DNA of 64,000 nucleotides from Dyadobacter fermentans (lineage in GTDB: Bacteria; Bacteroidota; Bacteroidia; Cytophagales; Spirosomataceae): positions 248,001 to 312,000 of the forward strand of contig NZ_JAHXBN010000017.1 in NCBI RefSeq assembly GCF_019924045.1, given 5' to 3'. Below the pieces are notes generated by a model that ran no database searches, had not been told where the DNA came from, and saw nothing but the letters and a program-made list of their open reading frames with translations. This document shows positions 34,676-44,699 of this stretch, piece by piece. The translations under genes were made by a program, and so were the position numbers. How positions within the stretch are numbered: position 1 is the stretch's first letter; each line of letters begins with the position of its first letter.

Positions 34676-36958
34676 TTAATGTACCGATCGTTTGAGTGTG
34701 CAGAATGGCCTGCTGTTTTTACCGTCCAGGTCCGTTTGGAAGAGTTTCCAGGTATCCTTGTCGAGTTCTTCGAGATGGAACTGGTTTGCAGGATCGGCCA
34801 GCTGCTTTTTGACCCATCTTGGAAATGCGTTGGCAGCCCGTGCATTTTCCCACGTTCTGATGGCCTTGAAAATCGCATATTTTTCTGTGCAGGCTTCCAC
34901 GTCCTTTTGGTTGATTTGGAGGCTGTAAGTAGAGCCAATGCCCACGGAAATCGCCTGAATATGCTCATACTGCGCCACCGTGGAGCCCGCTTTGATCGGG
35001 AAGTTGCCGCCCATGCCGGACGGGAAGAAATTGGCGTAGGTCACATCGCGCAGGTCCTTACCCTGGCTGGTGCTGCTGCCCCATTCCCGCGTCTCCACAT
35101 CGTAAAGGTTTTTGCCTCCGCCTACGTTCCAGATGCTCTGGTAGTGCCATGAGCCCTCCGAAAGTGTTGATCCCGTGAAGCGGATGTACGGTACGCCCAG
35201 GGTTTTGGCTTTATCGAACATATGGCGGAAAAAACGTTTCACGGAGTAGTAACCGTGGCCGTTGTTGAACAAAAATTCCTGGCCGTCGAAATCGTAATAG
35301 GCCAGACCGTTTACCTTGCAAAGGGTTGCGTAGTACTCCGCGATCTGGTCCTGCAACTGCATATTGGGGATCAGGCCGTCGTACCCGTAGTTGATCGTCA
35401 CTTGCAGCTTGTAAATGGTATCGCCTGCTGCATGGCTGGCGGTAGCGGTGTTCCAGTAGCCGCGTTTCACGTTCAGCAGCCGGTAGGGCGCCTCTTTGGA
35501 AATGCCCAGATAGTGAATAAGTTCCTTGCCGATCTTTATCATGTTCAGGTCCTTGCAATGGCCCTCCCAACTGGCTATCTCATCCAGGTATCTGGGATCG
35601 TTGACGAATATCAGCGTGTCGGACGCCCCGATGCTCCTGGTCAGAATGCGCTTTTGCTGGTAGCAAAGGCTATCACTCGGAAATGGGCTGGCATCCTGTG
35701 TACCGGGCGCGAGGGCGGTGGTAATGGGCGTGCGGCCGATGATAATACCCAGCCGGGCTGCGATTTCGGACAGTTCTTTGTGCGATTTGTTCCCCGCCGC
35801 CATCTTCAATGGCTTTTTCTCGAAATTCTTCCCGTCGATATATCCTCCGTTACCACGATCGGGGCGGATAAAACCCTGGTCGTAAAGGCTGATGGCCTTG
35901 AAGCCCAACTGATGCGTGTACGGTACAATGCTATCGTACACGTTGCCGCTTGTGAGCACGTCGGGCGTGTAGGCGGAAGGATCTTTGACCCATTTCCCAT
36001 TGAAAGTAGGGTAGGGCAATCCTTCGGACAAGACGATATTTTGCACCACATCCAGCAGCGCTGTACTATCGGGACTGCCCCAGAATGCTACCGAGGAACC
36101 TACGTAGTCGATGCCCGGCAACGGTTGCACGTCGAGGTGGTTCGGGATGTTGGCTTCCATATTGGGGATCAGCGAAAAGAGCACGGTCCGCTCGGGTGCC
36201 CTGTCCCTTGAATTGTAGGCAATGGATATCCTGCCTTGCGGGTCAATCTGCGCGGCGTTGCCGTATAAGATCCGGTAATAAGGTTCCTTGTGTGCATAGA
36301 ACGCTACATCGCTGATACCGTCGCCGCCGATCGGAAACACCTGGCCTTCATGCAGGTGCGCGGGAAGCGGGAAGCGCTTTTTGTCCGGGCTATGGATAAT
36401 GTACTGGAAAGGCGCCGCATCGGCCACAGTTTCGGACGTGCCGCCGAGGGTATTGTCGTTAAGCGCCAGCATTCCGATGGCGTAGTTGACCGCCTCGCTG
36501 GTATCCCGTGCCACGCCGATGATCTCCCCGAAAAGATTGGTGATATTGGTATGATATGCGCCCCATTGCACATTATCGATGCCGTTGCGGGGGTGCAGCG
36601 ATTGCAGGGTCAGTTTGAAGTATTTTTTGTGGGGGACCAGCGAAACCGTGGCCACCGAACCATTGGCATAATGCAATGTAAATGCCTGTTTGGTTTTATT
36701 AAAAATGGCTTTGGTCGGCTGGTAGTATTTGTTCTTTTGGCTGTCGAACAGGGATAGCAACGGCGACGGTTTTTCAGCGGGGCTGAACTCGCGCTGATTC
36801 GTTTTCCCTGTCACGTTCTTCATACTCGTGATCCATCCCTTGTTGTTGATATGGATTTTAAAATAACTGGTGCTGAAATCGTGCTGGGCATGGGCTAAGG
36901 ATGCCAGAAAAACGGCAACGAGGGTTAGAACAACTGTTTTGGGAATTTGAAATCGCAT
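34676..36958 (-). CDS. Secreted protein of unknown family in a SusCD locus, possible glycosidase
   Basis: A 760-residue protein started at ATG 36958, where a signal peptide begins (MRFQIPKTVVL..., cleavage near AHAQ). I do not recognise the family. The first ~270 residues look beta-rich (ITSMKNVTGKTNQREF, then FKLTLQSLHP). The later part has alternating strand-helix segments with LAYYDFDGQE near residue 556, a placement reminiscent of acidic residues in TIM-barrel hydrolases, and the Gly/Trp-rich SEGSWHYQSIWNVGGG. By its place downstream of SusC and SusD it is the only candidate enzyme of this locus, so a glycan-cleaving role is likely but inferred. It lies 114 bp after the SusD stop, beyond a terminator, and may have its own promoter. 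Confidence 0.65.
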   Translation of the reverse strand: MRFQIPKTVVLTLVAVFLASLAHAQHDFSTSYFKIHINNKGWITSMKNVTGKTNQREFSPAEKPSPLLSLFDSQKNKYYQPTKAIFNKTKQAFTLHYANGSVATVSLVPHKKYFKLTLQSLHPRNGIDNVQWGAYHTNITNLFGEIIGVARDTSEAVNYAIGMLALNDNTLGGTSETVADAAPFQYIIHSPDKKRFPLPAHLHEGQVFPIGGDGISDVAFYAHKEPYYRILYGNAAQIDPQGRISIAYNSRDRAPERTVLFSLIPNMEANIPNHLDVQPLPGIDYVGSSVAFWGSPDSTALLDVVQNIVLSEGLPYPTFNGKWVKDPSAYTPDVLTSGNVYDSIVPYTHQLGFKAISLYDQGFIRPDRGNGGYIDGKNFEKKPLKMAAGNKSHKELSEIAARLGIIIGRTPITTALAPGTQDASPFPSDSLCYQQKRILTRSIGASDTLIFVNDPRYLDEIASWEGHCKDLNMIKIGKELIHYLGISKEAPYRLLNVKRGYWNTATASHAAGDTIYKLQVTINYGYDGLIPNMQLQDQIAEYYATLCKVNGLAYYDFDGQEFLFNNGHGYYSVKRFFRHMFDKAKTLGVPYIRFTGSTLSEGSWHYQSIWNVGGGKNLYDVETREWGSSTSQGKDLRDVTYANFFPSGMGGNFPIKAGSTVAQYEHIQAISVGIGSTYSLQINQKDVEACTEKYAIFKAIRTWENARAANAFPRWVKKQLADPANQFHLEELDKDTWKLFQTDLDGKNSRPFCTLKRSVH

Positions 36959-37005
36959 AGCTGGGTAATGATTAATAAACACATATTCTGATAGGTAGAA
37001 ACCTT

Positions 37006-37051
37006 TATAAAAAAGCGATGATGCCTATTCTCTCGAAGTAAGCATCATCGC
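37006..37051 (-). terminator. Intrinsic terminator after the second susD
   Basis: GCGATGATGC (37015-37024) and GCATCATCGC (37042-37051) form a perfect 10-bp stem with a 17-base loop. On the minus strand the stem is followed by TTTTTTATAAA. It lies 22 bp after the SusD stop and would reduce transcription into the downstream secreted-protein gene. Confidence 0.85.
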
Positions 37052-37072
37052 CCCAAGGACCTACTTTTATTG

Positions 37073-38872
37073 TTATTCTAACGGATTAAATGTGCCGCCC
37101 CATTCCGCATTTTGCTTCAACACGGAGCTGGCTTCCAGGTTCTTCTGGCTGATCGGATAAAACCAATGGCTCGTATCAAGATTGAACTTGTATTGCGGAT
37201 CGCCGTCGAGGTTTTCGATGAATACTGCCGTGAATTTCTTGCGGACAGCCGCATTTGAAATGTCATCCGTCCATTCAATCTTTTCTCCATCCTTCAAAAC
37301 AAAATAAATACCCTGGCGGAACTTCGTTTGGTTGACCAGGTCAAACCGCTTCCATCTCCGCAGATCGCCCCAGCGCTTGTTCTCGAACGCGAATTCTACG
37401 AACCGCTCGCTGATATAGGCGTCCCTGATTTCGGCCTGAGAGGCAGCCGCGATCCCATATTTGCCCGCTGCACCCGGCGTGATGCCTGCCCGCGCGCGGA
37501 TGTCCTTCAATACCTGCAATGCTTCATCGGCCTTGCCAACTTCATTAGCGGCTTCGCCATAGTTCATCAGCACTTCCGCGAACCGTATTTCCACCCAGTC
37601 GGTGGCTGCATTGCCGATGACCGTGCTGGTGAGCGTGTTGTCAAGTCCCTTGATCTCGAAGAAGCCTGATACACCCGAGCCGATCGTTACAGCTTTCTGG
37701 TCGCTGGCAAGCGATATGTATTTGAAACCACCGGGAGCGCTGGCGTCCGCCGCTTTTCTCCACGCGCTCCAGTACCGCGTGCCGGTGGGAAGGTCGGGTG
37801 TAGGGTAAGGTGTTCCGCCGGTGAAGATGGTCGCGTAGAACCGGTCGTCGCGGTTGGTCACGAAATCGGTCATGTACTGCTCGTTGTAAGCAGGATCGCT
37901 CAGGAGTTTTGCCGGATCAAACTGCATGGGCGAGCCGTCCTTTTTGGGATATGCATGCAGCAATGGCAGCAGTGGCTGGTTTCGGTTCGCATCTCCCTGC
38001 GTGAGCGGCTGCGGGCGGATACCAGCCTGGTTGAACGGGTGATCGGGGTAAGAAAATTGATTCACCATAATTACCTCCTTATTTCGCTCCTGTTTCCAAA
38101 TTTGCCCGTAAGCACCAAGAAGGCCTTTTCCCTGCGCTTTCAGGAAGTCTACGGCCGCTTTGTTCGCTTCGTAAGCTTTCTGCCAGCGTGACTGATCGTT
38201 CGACGGGTTGAACATAGGGCTCGCGTACCAGAGCAGCACTTTGCCTTTGAGGGCCATGGCAGCACCCTTGTCAATGCGTCCGTAGTTGGCATTATCCCAT
38301 TGATCGGGCAGGGAGGCGATGGCCGCATCCAGGTCCGCAATGATCTGCGTCACGCATTCCGAGGTTTTGTTACGGGGGATGAAGAGGCTTTCCTTGTTGG
38401 AAGGGTCCTGCGGATTCAAAATCAGGGGCACACCTCCGAAAGTAACGACTTTACCGAAGTAATCCCATGCTCGCCAGAAAAGCGCCTGTCCGGTCATCTG
38501 CTTCTTTTTCTCCTCGGAAAGTACGGTGGGAGATACGGTAGGCAGCTTCGCGAGGAAAAAGTTGATCTTGTCGATATTGGTGTAAACCAGGTCCTGCCCA
38601 TCGGAGGCGACGCTGATGATGCCCCTGAGGTAATTTCCCATCGAACCGGGTGCATTCATGGCTTCGTCGCTGCTGTTGCCATTCACCGGCCACGACGGGA
38701 TCATACTGCCGTGAATGTCAGTCAGAAAAGCATTAATCAGCTTTTCGTCGTTCCAGACGTTGTCGGGGTTGATGGCACCGGTGTTGACGTAGTCGAGAGC
38801 GGGCGTGCAGGCCTGGGGAAGGGCACCCGCCGCCATGCAGAACAATGAGAGTCTTATAATATGTTTACGCAT
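37073..38872 (-). CDS. SusD/RagB-family lipoprotein of the ECF-controlled locus
   Basis: A 599-residue lipoprotein with signal MRKHIIRLSLFCMAAGALPQAC, giving a lipidated Cys22. The SusD fold is shown by an N-terminal helical region (INAFLTDIHGSM, ALFWRAWDYFGKVVTFGGVP) and the C-terminal VEIRFAEVLMNYGEAANEVG and FVEFAFENKRWGDLRRWKRF blocks. It partners the SusC protein encoded 20 bp upstream at the outer membrane to bind and hand over a glycan. Sequence similarity to the other SusD in this window is only at family level, so the two loci probably take different substrates. Confidence 0.95.
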   Translation of the reverse strand: MRKHIIRLSLFCMAAGALPQACTPALDYVNTGAINPDNVWNDEKLINAFLTDIHGSMIPSWPVNGNSSDEAMNAPGSMGNYLRGIISVASDGQDLVYTNIDKINFFLAKLPTVSPTVLSEEKKKQMTGQALFWRAWDYFGKVVTFGGVPLILNPQDPSNKESLFIPRNKTSECVTQIIADLDAAIASLPDQWDNANYGRIDKGAAMALKGKVLLWYASPMFNPSNDQSRWQKAYEANKAAVDFLKAQGKGLLGAYGQIWKQERNKEVIMVNQFSYPDHPFNQAGIRPQPLTQGDANRNQPLLPLLHAYPKKDGSPMQFDPAKLLSDPAYNEQYMTDFVTNRDDRFYATIFTGGTPYPTPDLPTGTRYWSAWRKAADASAPGGFKYISLASDQKAVTIGSGVSGFFEIKGLDNTLTSTVIGNAATDWVEIRFAEVLMNYGEAANEVGKADEALQVLKDIRARAGITPGAAGKYGIAAASQAEIRDAYISERFVEFAFENKRWGDLRRWKRFDLVNQTKFRQGIYFVLKDGEKIEWTDDISNAAVRKKFTAVFIENLDGDPQYKFNLDTSHWFYPISQKNLEASSVLKQNAEWGGTFNPLE

Positions 38873-38892
38873 GATGAAATCCTTTTGAAGTG

Positions 38893-41800
38893 TCAGAATG
38901 TGACATTGATACCAAAGTTGAAACTACGCATGACGGGATATGCAAATCCGTTTTCAATTTCAGGGTCGTAGTAAGAGAATTTGGTGAGGTTGAACAAATT
39001 GGTCCCCGAGAAGTAAAACTTCACACTTTCCAAAGCCTTGTTATAAAGCCGTGGGGGCACGGTATACCCGATGGTCAAAGATTTCAACCTGGCAAAGCCG
39101 GCGTTCCGGTACCAAAATGTCGACGCTGCATTGTAGGTATTAGACTGCGTTGCCGATATCGCTTTGGGCAAGGTTGCATTGGGGTTTTGCGCCGTCCAGC
39201 TGTCGCTATACCATCCCGAGTACAGGCGGTTCCACTCTACACCGCCCGCAAGATCCTGATACGATTTTTGTTGTTTGAGATTCCCGTTGAACATCAGATC
39301 AACGCTGATGCCCTTCCAGCTTCCGCCCAGGTTCAACCCGTATACAATCGGAAAGTTGCTCTTTTTGAGAACCACGCGGTCGTAGGTGTCGATGATCCCG
39401 TCCGGGGTACCGGCCGGACCGCTCAGGTCTTTATACACCATCATACCTAATGCGGGCGTCATTCCATTATGCTTGTAACCGCTATGCTCACTGTTGAACT
39501 GATCCAGCTCTGCTTGTGTGCGTATGATCTTGTCAAACTGATATCCGCGTATGACGGTCAGTGATCGGCCGGTCGGAATGTCTATTTGTTGTGCGTTTTG
39601 AGCATAATCCTGCTTAACGATCCGGTTCCAACCGTATGAAGCGGTCAAATTCCCGTAGTAGGAGAAGGCCTTCTTGGAGCTCGAATAACCCAGGCTGAAA
39701 TCAAACCCCCTGGCTTTAATCACGCCGTAGTTTTCCGGTGGCAAGCTCAGGCTAAATGTTGGAGGAACGGAAACGACCCTCAGACCCAGAATATCATATG
39801 ATTTGCGGTTCCAATATTCGAGGGTTGCTGTCCAGTGTTTCAAAAAGTTAATGTCGGCACCCGCATTATAGGTCAATGACTTTTCCCAGGTCAGATTAGG
39901 GTTCACGACAGATCCGTAAGTAACACCGGTAGCCGTTTTGGCATCCGTGCCAAAGTAGGCGGAAGTTCCTTGTTTGTAAGATTCCTGCCATTGCCAGCCA
40001 GTCACGATCGGATTGCCGTTCACATCATTCGCCACATCATTTCCGGTCAGACCGGCAGATAACCGAAGTTTAAGATTATCAATTCCGGAAGCTTTGGGAA
40101 AGAAGTTCTCTTTCGAAACCACCCAGCCCAACGATCCTGCCGGAAAAACACCCCATCTTTTCTCAGGTCCAAAGTTCATAGAGCCATCTTTACGGAATGA
40201 AAAGGCTGCGAGGTATTTGCCGTCATAATCGTAGTTGAACTGGCCGATGTAAGAAGCCCGTCCAATCGTAAAATCGGTCTTTCCTCCTGCGTAATCATCG
40301 GCACGCGTGCCACTGGCAGCCCACCATTGATCCGTGGTATATACGGGGAATGTTTCACGTCCTGCAAAAATGCCGCTTCCGCTGGATTCCGCTTTTTCAT
40401 AAACCAGCAGGCCCTGTACGTGATGAAGGTTGTTGAATGTATTCTCGTAGCTTAATTGCAGATCGACCTGGTAATCCTGTCCCCAATCCACATTTGTACG
40501 CAGATAATCCTTTGGAATGTTTGTGGAAGCTTTGGTGCTCAAAATGTCCGCATCCTTTGTGGAGATAATATGCTTGTTGACCGGATCGCGCTTCATTACA
40601 TTCATCAAATAACTCTTCTGGAAGATTTTCTCCCGCTTGTATTCGAAGTTTTTACTAAACGCTACCTTGGCGCTAAGGCCTTTGATCACGGGGATATTGT
40701 ATGTCGCATTCAATACGATCTGCGGTTTAAGAAAGTTGATTTTATCGTACCCTCCATCTCCTTTAACCGTCGCTCCTACGTTGGCGATCCATCCGTAATC
40801 AATCGGTTTTCCACCGTCCGTAAAAACAGGCTGATCAGGCTGCCAAACGAGCAATTTTCTGTAAAGCGCCTCTGTGCCTTCCCAGGTTAAAACACCCTGC
40901 AGGTTATTGCTCAGTCCCAATCCTGCGAAGAACTGTAAATCCTTTGTCGCGTCGACTGTTGCATTGAGACGGATGTTATATTTATCGTAGGTAAGCGGTT
41001 TGAGAAAGCCGTTCTGTTTCACGTAGGACGCACCGGCGAAGTATCTCACTTTTTCGTTGCCGCCATTTACGCTGAGGTTGTGTTGCGAGGTAGAAGGATT
41101 GCGCCAAACAGCTTCCAGCTGATCATATCCCCAGCCATTATCGATATTTTTATAATGGTCCAAATCCGCTTGTGTCCACGCCCAGCCTGCGGGGTCTGTC
41201 GTGCCGTTGATGCGGTTGTAAAGCTCGCCCGCCTCCACGGCACTGGTCCGCGATGCATTTTTGGTTCTGGTATCAAACCCGGTATTGAAGGAGTAGTTAA
41301 ACGAAGGCTTGCCTACTTTCCCCCTCCTGGTGGTGATCAGGATGACGCCACCCGCAGAACGCGAACCATAGACGGCAGCCGAAGCCGCATCTTTCAATAC
41401 AGTGATGGTCTCTATTTCGTTCGGACTCAGGTTGTTGAAGTCGGCTGATCCGCGTATCACCCCGTCAATCACATAGGTTACCGGTTGGTTATTAGGAGAA
41501 GAGCGGGTTCTGATGCTGATCTCCGGATTGGTGCCGGGTATCCCGTTGGGCGTTTTGATATTGACACCGGCGAGCCTTCCCGAAAGCAGGTTACCTGCCG
41601 ATGTTGTGGGCATTGTCTGCATTTCCTCGGTCACATTCATGCTCACCACAGAGCCGGTCATCAACGATTTTTTCTGAGAGCTGTAACCGGTCACCACAAA
41701 CTCTTCCAGTGATTTAACGTCCGACGCAAGCGTTACATCTATCCGGGTTTTGTTGCCCACAGTTTGTTCTTGCGACAAAAAGCCGACGAAAGAAAAGACG

Positions 41801-42405
41801 AGAATGGCGTCTTTGTCAACGACCTCCACGGAAAACTCACCGCGCTCATCCGTAATCGTTCCGCGCTGTGTACCCTTCACCACCACGCTTACGCCGGGTA
41901 ATCCAGCGCCTTTTTCATCAGATACCTTGCCTTTGAGCACGATTTCGGCTGCTGCGCCGGTAGTTTGTCCGCCCGTCGAGGCGAATAAGGAAAATTGGCT
42001 TAGCGGGCTGTCGGCCGGCTGGTTGGAGGCATCCGATACCGGTGCCTGCTGGGTTTTCTTGTCACCTTTCAGCGGCTTTACCACAATATACCCGCCGGTT
42101 TTGGATTTCCGGTATTGCAAGCCCAGCGGTTTCAGGATCCGGGCAAGGGATTTTTCCGCATTGGCCTGAAAATCTAGCGCGTTCACCGGTACTTCGTAGC
42201 CTTGTACAACGCTATCGAAATAGAGGATATCGACTTTGTAGTGGATTTTGAAATCCTGCAACACTGATTTCAGGCTTCTGGTCGATTGCTGGGCCACGAA
42301 CGGATGTTGCCGCTGCCCGATGGCGGCGAGCAGCTGTGCGTGGCCGGGGGAACCGGCACCAGCGGCAGCCAGCACGAATAGAAGGGATCGTAACGGTCTT
42401 TTCAT
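38893..42405 (-). CDS. SusC-family TonB transporter with N-terminal STN signalling domain
   Basis: An 1170-residue outer-membrane protein with a signal peptide (cleavage near GHAQ). Domains: STN (~45-112, VLQDFKIHYKVDILYFDS), which touches a periplasmic FecR domain; a carboxypeptidase-like domain (~155-235, LKGKVSDEKGAGLPGVSVVV); the plug (VVTGYSSQKKSLMTGSVV, ITVLKDAASAAVYG); and the barrel ending in NVTF. The STN domain and the directly upstream FecR and ECF sigma genes make this a trans-envelope switch: ligand binding to SusCD signals FecR to release the sigma factor, which raises expression of the locus. About 110 residues longer than the other SusC here because of the STN part. Confidence 0.95.
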   Translation of the reverse strand: MKRPLRSLLFVLAAAGAGSPGHAQLLAAIGQRQHPFVAQQSTRSLKSVLQDFKIHYKVDILYFDSVVQGYEVPVNALDFQANAEKSLARILKPLGLQYRKSKTGGYIVVKPLKGDKKTQQAPVSDASNQPADSPLSQFSLFASTGGQTTGAAAEIVLKGKVSDEKGAGLPGVSVVVKGTQRGTITDERGEFSVEVVDKDAILVFSFVGFLSQEQTVGNKTRIDVTLASDVKSLEEFVVTGYSSQKKSLMTGSVVSMNVTEEMQTMPTTSAGNLLSGRLAGVNIKTPNGIPGTNPEISIRTRSSPNNQPVTYVIDGVIRGSADFNNLSPNEIETITVLKDAASAAVYGSRSAGGVILITTRRGKVGKPSFNYSFNTGFDTRTKNASRTSAVEAGELYNRINGTTDPAGWAWTQADLDHYKNIDNGWGYDQLEAVWRNPSTSQHNLSVNGGNEKVRYFAGASYVKQNGFLKPLTYDKYNIRLNATVDATKDLQFFAGLGLSNNLQGVLTWEGTEALYRKLLVWQPDQPVFTDGGKPIDYGWIANVGATVKGDGGYDKINFLKPQIVLNATYNIPVIKGLSAKVAFSKNFEYKREKIFQKSYLMNVMKRDPVNKHIISTKDADILSTKASTNIPKDYLRTNVDWGQDYQVDLQLSYENTFNNLHHVQGLLVYEKAESSGSGIFAGRETFPVYTTDQWWAASGTRADDYAGGKTDFTIGRASYIGQFNYDYDGKYLAAFSFRKDGSMNFGPEKRWGVFPAGSLGWVVSKENFFPKASGIDNLKLRLSAGLTGNDVANDVNGNPIVTGWQWQESYKQGTSAYFGTDAKTATGVTYGSVVNPNLTWEKSLTYNAGADINFLKHWTATLEYWNRKSYDILGLRVVSVPPTFSLSLPPENYGVIKARGFDFSLGYSSSKKAFSYYGNLTASYGWNRIVKQDYAQNAQQIDIPTGRSLTVIRGYQFDKIIRTQAELDQFNSEHSGYKHNGMTPALGMMVYKDLSGPAGTPDGIIDTYDRVVLKKSNFPIVYGLNLGGSWKGISVDLMFNGNLKQQKSYQDLAGGVEWNRLYSGWYSDSWTAQNPNATLPKAISATQSNTYNAASTFWYRNAGFARLKSLTIGYTVPPRLYNKALESVKFYFSGTNLFNLTKFSYYDPEIENGFAYPVMRSFNFGINVTF

Positions 42406-42478
42406 AGAAAATGGGTTTTAAGCAGGGTAAGAAAAGATTAAGGGGTTGGTATAGCAGTATAGGTTTAGATGAATGGCA

Positions 42479-43483
42479 TTAGTAATCGAGCGTGATGACT
42501 TTCCCATCCTCGGAGCGGGAATAGGATAGTCCGGAATCGTCGGCCAGTATTTCGAAGAGTTCTTCGGCATTTAATGCGGTGAACGAACCGGAGACTGTCT
42601 GAGCGGCGAGGGTAGAGTCAGGAATTCGGATTTTAAGCCCGAAATTGTCTTCAAACAGGTCGCATATTTCGCGCAGGCTTTCATTTTCAAATACAAAGCG
42701 ATGGGCTTTCCAGGCGGAGTAGTTGGCAGGGTTGGTCGTTTTCCTCACGGATGCATGGCCGGGGGCGTCGAAAGTGACCAGGTCGCCGGGCCGCATCACG
42801 ATCTGATCGGTTTCGGAGCCTTTCAGGTAATGCAGTTTTACCCTACCCTTGTTCAGTACCACGCGCGAGCGCCGCGGTCGCGCATATACGTTGAACTCCG
42901 TACCCAGCACTTCCACATCGAAGTTCTTTTCCGTGTGCACGATGAATTTCTGATGGTCCTCTGTGTGGGTAATGGCGAAATCCGCCTCGCCGGTCATGTA
43001 CACATCCCGCGTGGTTTTTCCAAAGCCGAACCGCGGGACCCGCAGCGTGGAGTTGGCGTTGAGCACAACTTTGCTGCCATCGGGCAATACGAGCCGCTCG
43101 ATCTGGCCGAAACCAGTTGTGTAAATCTCATAACGCACGTGGTCGCGCGCGAGCCAGCCGCCCGAAAGCAGTAGCAACGTGACCGCGGCTGCCATGAGCC
43201 AGGATTTTCCCTGGGCCGGTAAACTCAGCCTGCGTTGTGCGGGGGCGGGCTCACCGACGGCTTCCACCGCCTGGTCTTCAATGCGCGAGAAATGGCGGGA
43301 AATCGCGCGGTCGATGTCGGCATTGTACTGAATGTTCTGATTTTCCCATTCCACCAGCCAGATGAACAATTGCTCCCTGGCCTGCGGATCGGCGCTCCAG
43401 TGATCGATCAGGTCCTTTTCAAATGCCGTAGCGTTTCCTGAAAAGTAATTGAAAATAAGTTCTTTACTTATTGAATCTTTCAT
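42479..43483 (-). CDS. FecR-family anti-sigma factor
   Basis: A 334-residue inner-membrane protein. The cytoplasmic N-terminus (~1-85, DLIDHWSADPQAREQLFIWL) is the sigma-binding part. One membrane helix lies at ~99-117 (MAAAVTLLLLSGGWLA). The periplasmic FecR domain follows (~125-225, LPDGSKVVLNANSTLRVPRF), then a DUF4974 domain (~255-334, AHRFVFENESLREICDLFED) that meets the STN domain of SusC. It sits between the sigma gene (46 bp upstream) and the STN-SusC gene (73 bp downstream), the standard order. It holds the ECF sigma factor inactive until substrate is sensed. Confidence 0.94.
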   Translation of the reverse strand: MKDSISKELIFNYFSGNATAFEKDLIDHWSADPQAREQLFIWLVEWENQNIQYNADIDRAISRHFSRIEDQAVEAVGEPAPAQRRLSLPAQGKSWLMAAAVTLLLLSGGWLARDHVRYEIYTTGFGQIERLVLPDGSKVVLNANSTLRVPRFGFGKTTRDVYMTGEADFAITHTEDHQKFIVHTEKNFDVEVLGTEFNVYARPRRSRVVLNKGRVKLHYLKGSETDQIVMRPGDLVTFDAPGHASVRKTTNPANYSAWKAHRFVFENESLREICDLFEDNFGLKIRIPDSTLAAQTVSGSFTALNAEELFEILADDSGLSYSRSEDGKVITLDY

Positions 43484-43529
43484 GGTTAATTTTTGCGATA
43501 ATGTGTTCCATGCCGCCTTGGGGCAGGGA

Positions 43530-44198
43530 TTAATTGAATAGAGCGAGCAGCGCGAAGAACCATTTGGCTTTGATAATCCTCCTCAGTTCCTGCATCGCCG
43601 TGTACATCTGTGACTCCACCGTCCGGTAGGATACGCCCAGCTCCGTTGCGATCTCACTGTATTTTTTACCTTCATACCGGTGCATGAGGTATACGCGGCG
43701 CTGCTTTTGCGGAAGCGTGTTGATGGCGTTCTGCACGTCGTTGTACAGATCTTCATATTGGGTAATGTGGTCGGGCTGTTGTTCCGGCTGGAGCGTTACA
43801 TATTCGGCATGATCCAGCGAGGTATTCCGCTTCATTTCGAGCCGGGCGTAATCGAAGGCGCTATACCGGACGGCCGAAAACAGGTAGTTGCGGAAAGATG
43901 TTTCCACAGTCGCGAAAACCTTGTCCTTGTGGAATTTGTAGAAGACTTCGGATACAATATCCTCGGCGATTTCCTTCGACGAGACATACCGCACCACGTG
44001 GCTGCACAATGGCCGGTAATACCAGCGGAAAAGCAGTTCTATTCCCGTATTGGTGTCCGATTCAAATGCCTTTTTCAGCAACATCTCCGATTCGGCCGGA
44101 AACTCGGGCCGGCGCGAAAGCCTGTCGGGGCCCTGGCCGGGAGGTGCGAGCTGGCCGGGACCATTCTCGTGATGATCAGACAATTCCAAACTATCCAT
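43530..44198 (-). CDS. ECF-type RNA polymerase sigma factor (FecI-like)
   Basis: A 222-residue protein from ATG 44198 (the frame stays open 30 bases further up without a better start). Sigma region 2 is at ~55-125 (LLFRWYYRPLCSHVVRYV, AEDIVSEVFYKF). Region 4 is at ~155-215 (INTLPQKQRRVYLMHRYEGK, SEIATELGVSYRTVESQ), ending in a hydrophobic tail FFALLALFN. A ~35-residue Pro/Gly-rich N-terminal lead before region 2 is longer than usual. It heads the leftward locus with FecR, SusC and SusD and probably transcribes it. The upstream region toward 44699 should carry its promoter. Confidence 0.92.
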   Translation of the reverse strand: MDSLELSDHHENGPGQLAPPGQGPDRLSRRPEFPAESEMLLKKAFESDTNTGIELLFRWYYRPLCSHVVRYVSSKEIAEDIVSEVFYKFHKDKVFATVETSFRNYLFSAVRYSAFDYARLEMKRNTSLDHAEYVTLQPEQQPDHITQYEDLYNDVQNAINTLPQKQRRVYLMHRYEGKKYSEIATELGVSYRTVESQMYTAMQELRRIIKAKWFFALLALFN

Positions 44199-44699
44199 GA
44201 TTAGCGGGTTAAAAAGTACCGACAGCAAGCCGGTTCAGACGGCCTGTTATAGTAATGTCGATCTCACCGCCCGAAACACTTAGAAGAAAAACAGATTTTT
44301 TATTAAATAATCTGCAAATGTATGAATGTTCGGACAAAGTTGCGCTCCGGGAAACGGCGTGCGGGGTGTGATTGGGGCAGATATAATCAGCAATCGGCAA
44401 ATTAAATTGACCTAATGGCTTAATGCATTGATTATTAATATATGGGTAAAATTTTGGTTACAACGACATTAGTTTCTAAATTTAGGGATAAGCACCTAAT
44501 TAGTTTGCATTGCCGGATGAGCTCAGATGACAGTTCAGTAGCATTTTCTTCAAACTAAGACCACAATGACCGCCCAGCGAGATCCGGGATAAGAAACGGG
44601 CCGTGATCATTATTTCAATCTAGTATTCATCAAAATAGAACTCAAAGGGACCCTCAGGTTCCCGATGGTTTGTGACCATTATAGATCAACGTTTTCGAT
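44199..44699. other. Divergent intergenic region between the ECF sigma gene and a glycosyltransferase gene
   Basis: About 500 bp with no convincing gene. The left half is AT-rich and should contain the sigma gene promoter, which I cannot place exactly. A good rightward promoter lies at 44453-44484. The remaining ~215 bp before 44700 would be a long leader with small inverted repeats, one being ATGGT-TTGTG-ACCAT near 44666-44680. Confidence 0.45.
44453..44484 (+). promoter_or_regulatory. Bacteroidota-type promoter of the lone glycosyltransferase gene
   Basis: TTTG (44453-44456), a 20-bp spacer, and TAAATTTA (44477-44484), which differs from TAnnTTTG only in the last base. Transcription would start near 44491, leaving a leader of roughly 210 nt. 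Confidence 0.45.

Noticed and set aside
35222..36211. A 329-codon plus-strand frame inside the unknown secreted protein gene
   Set aside because: The minus-strand frame has a signal peptide and full length; the plus frame has neither.
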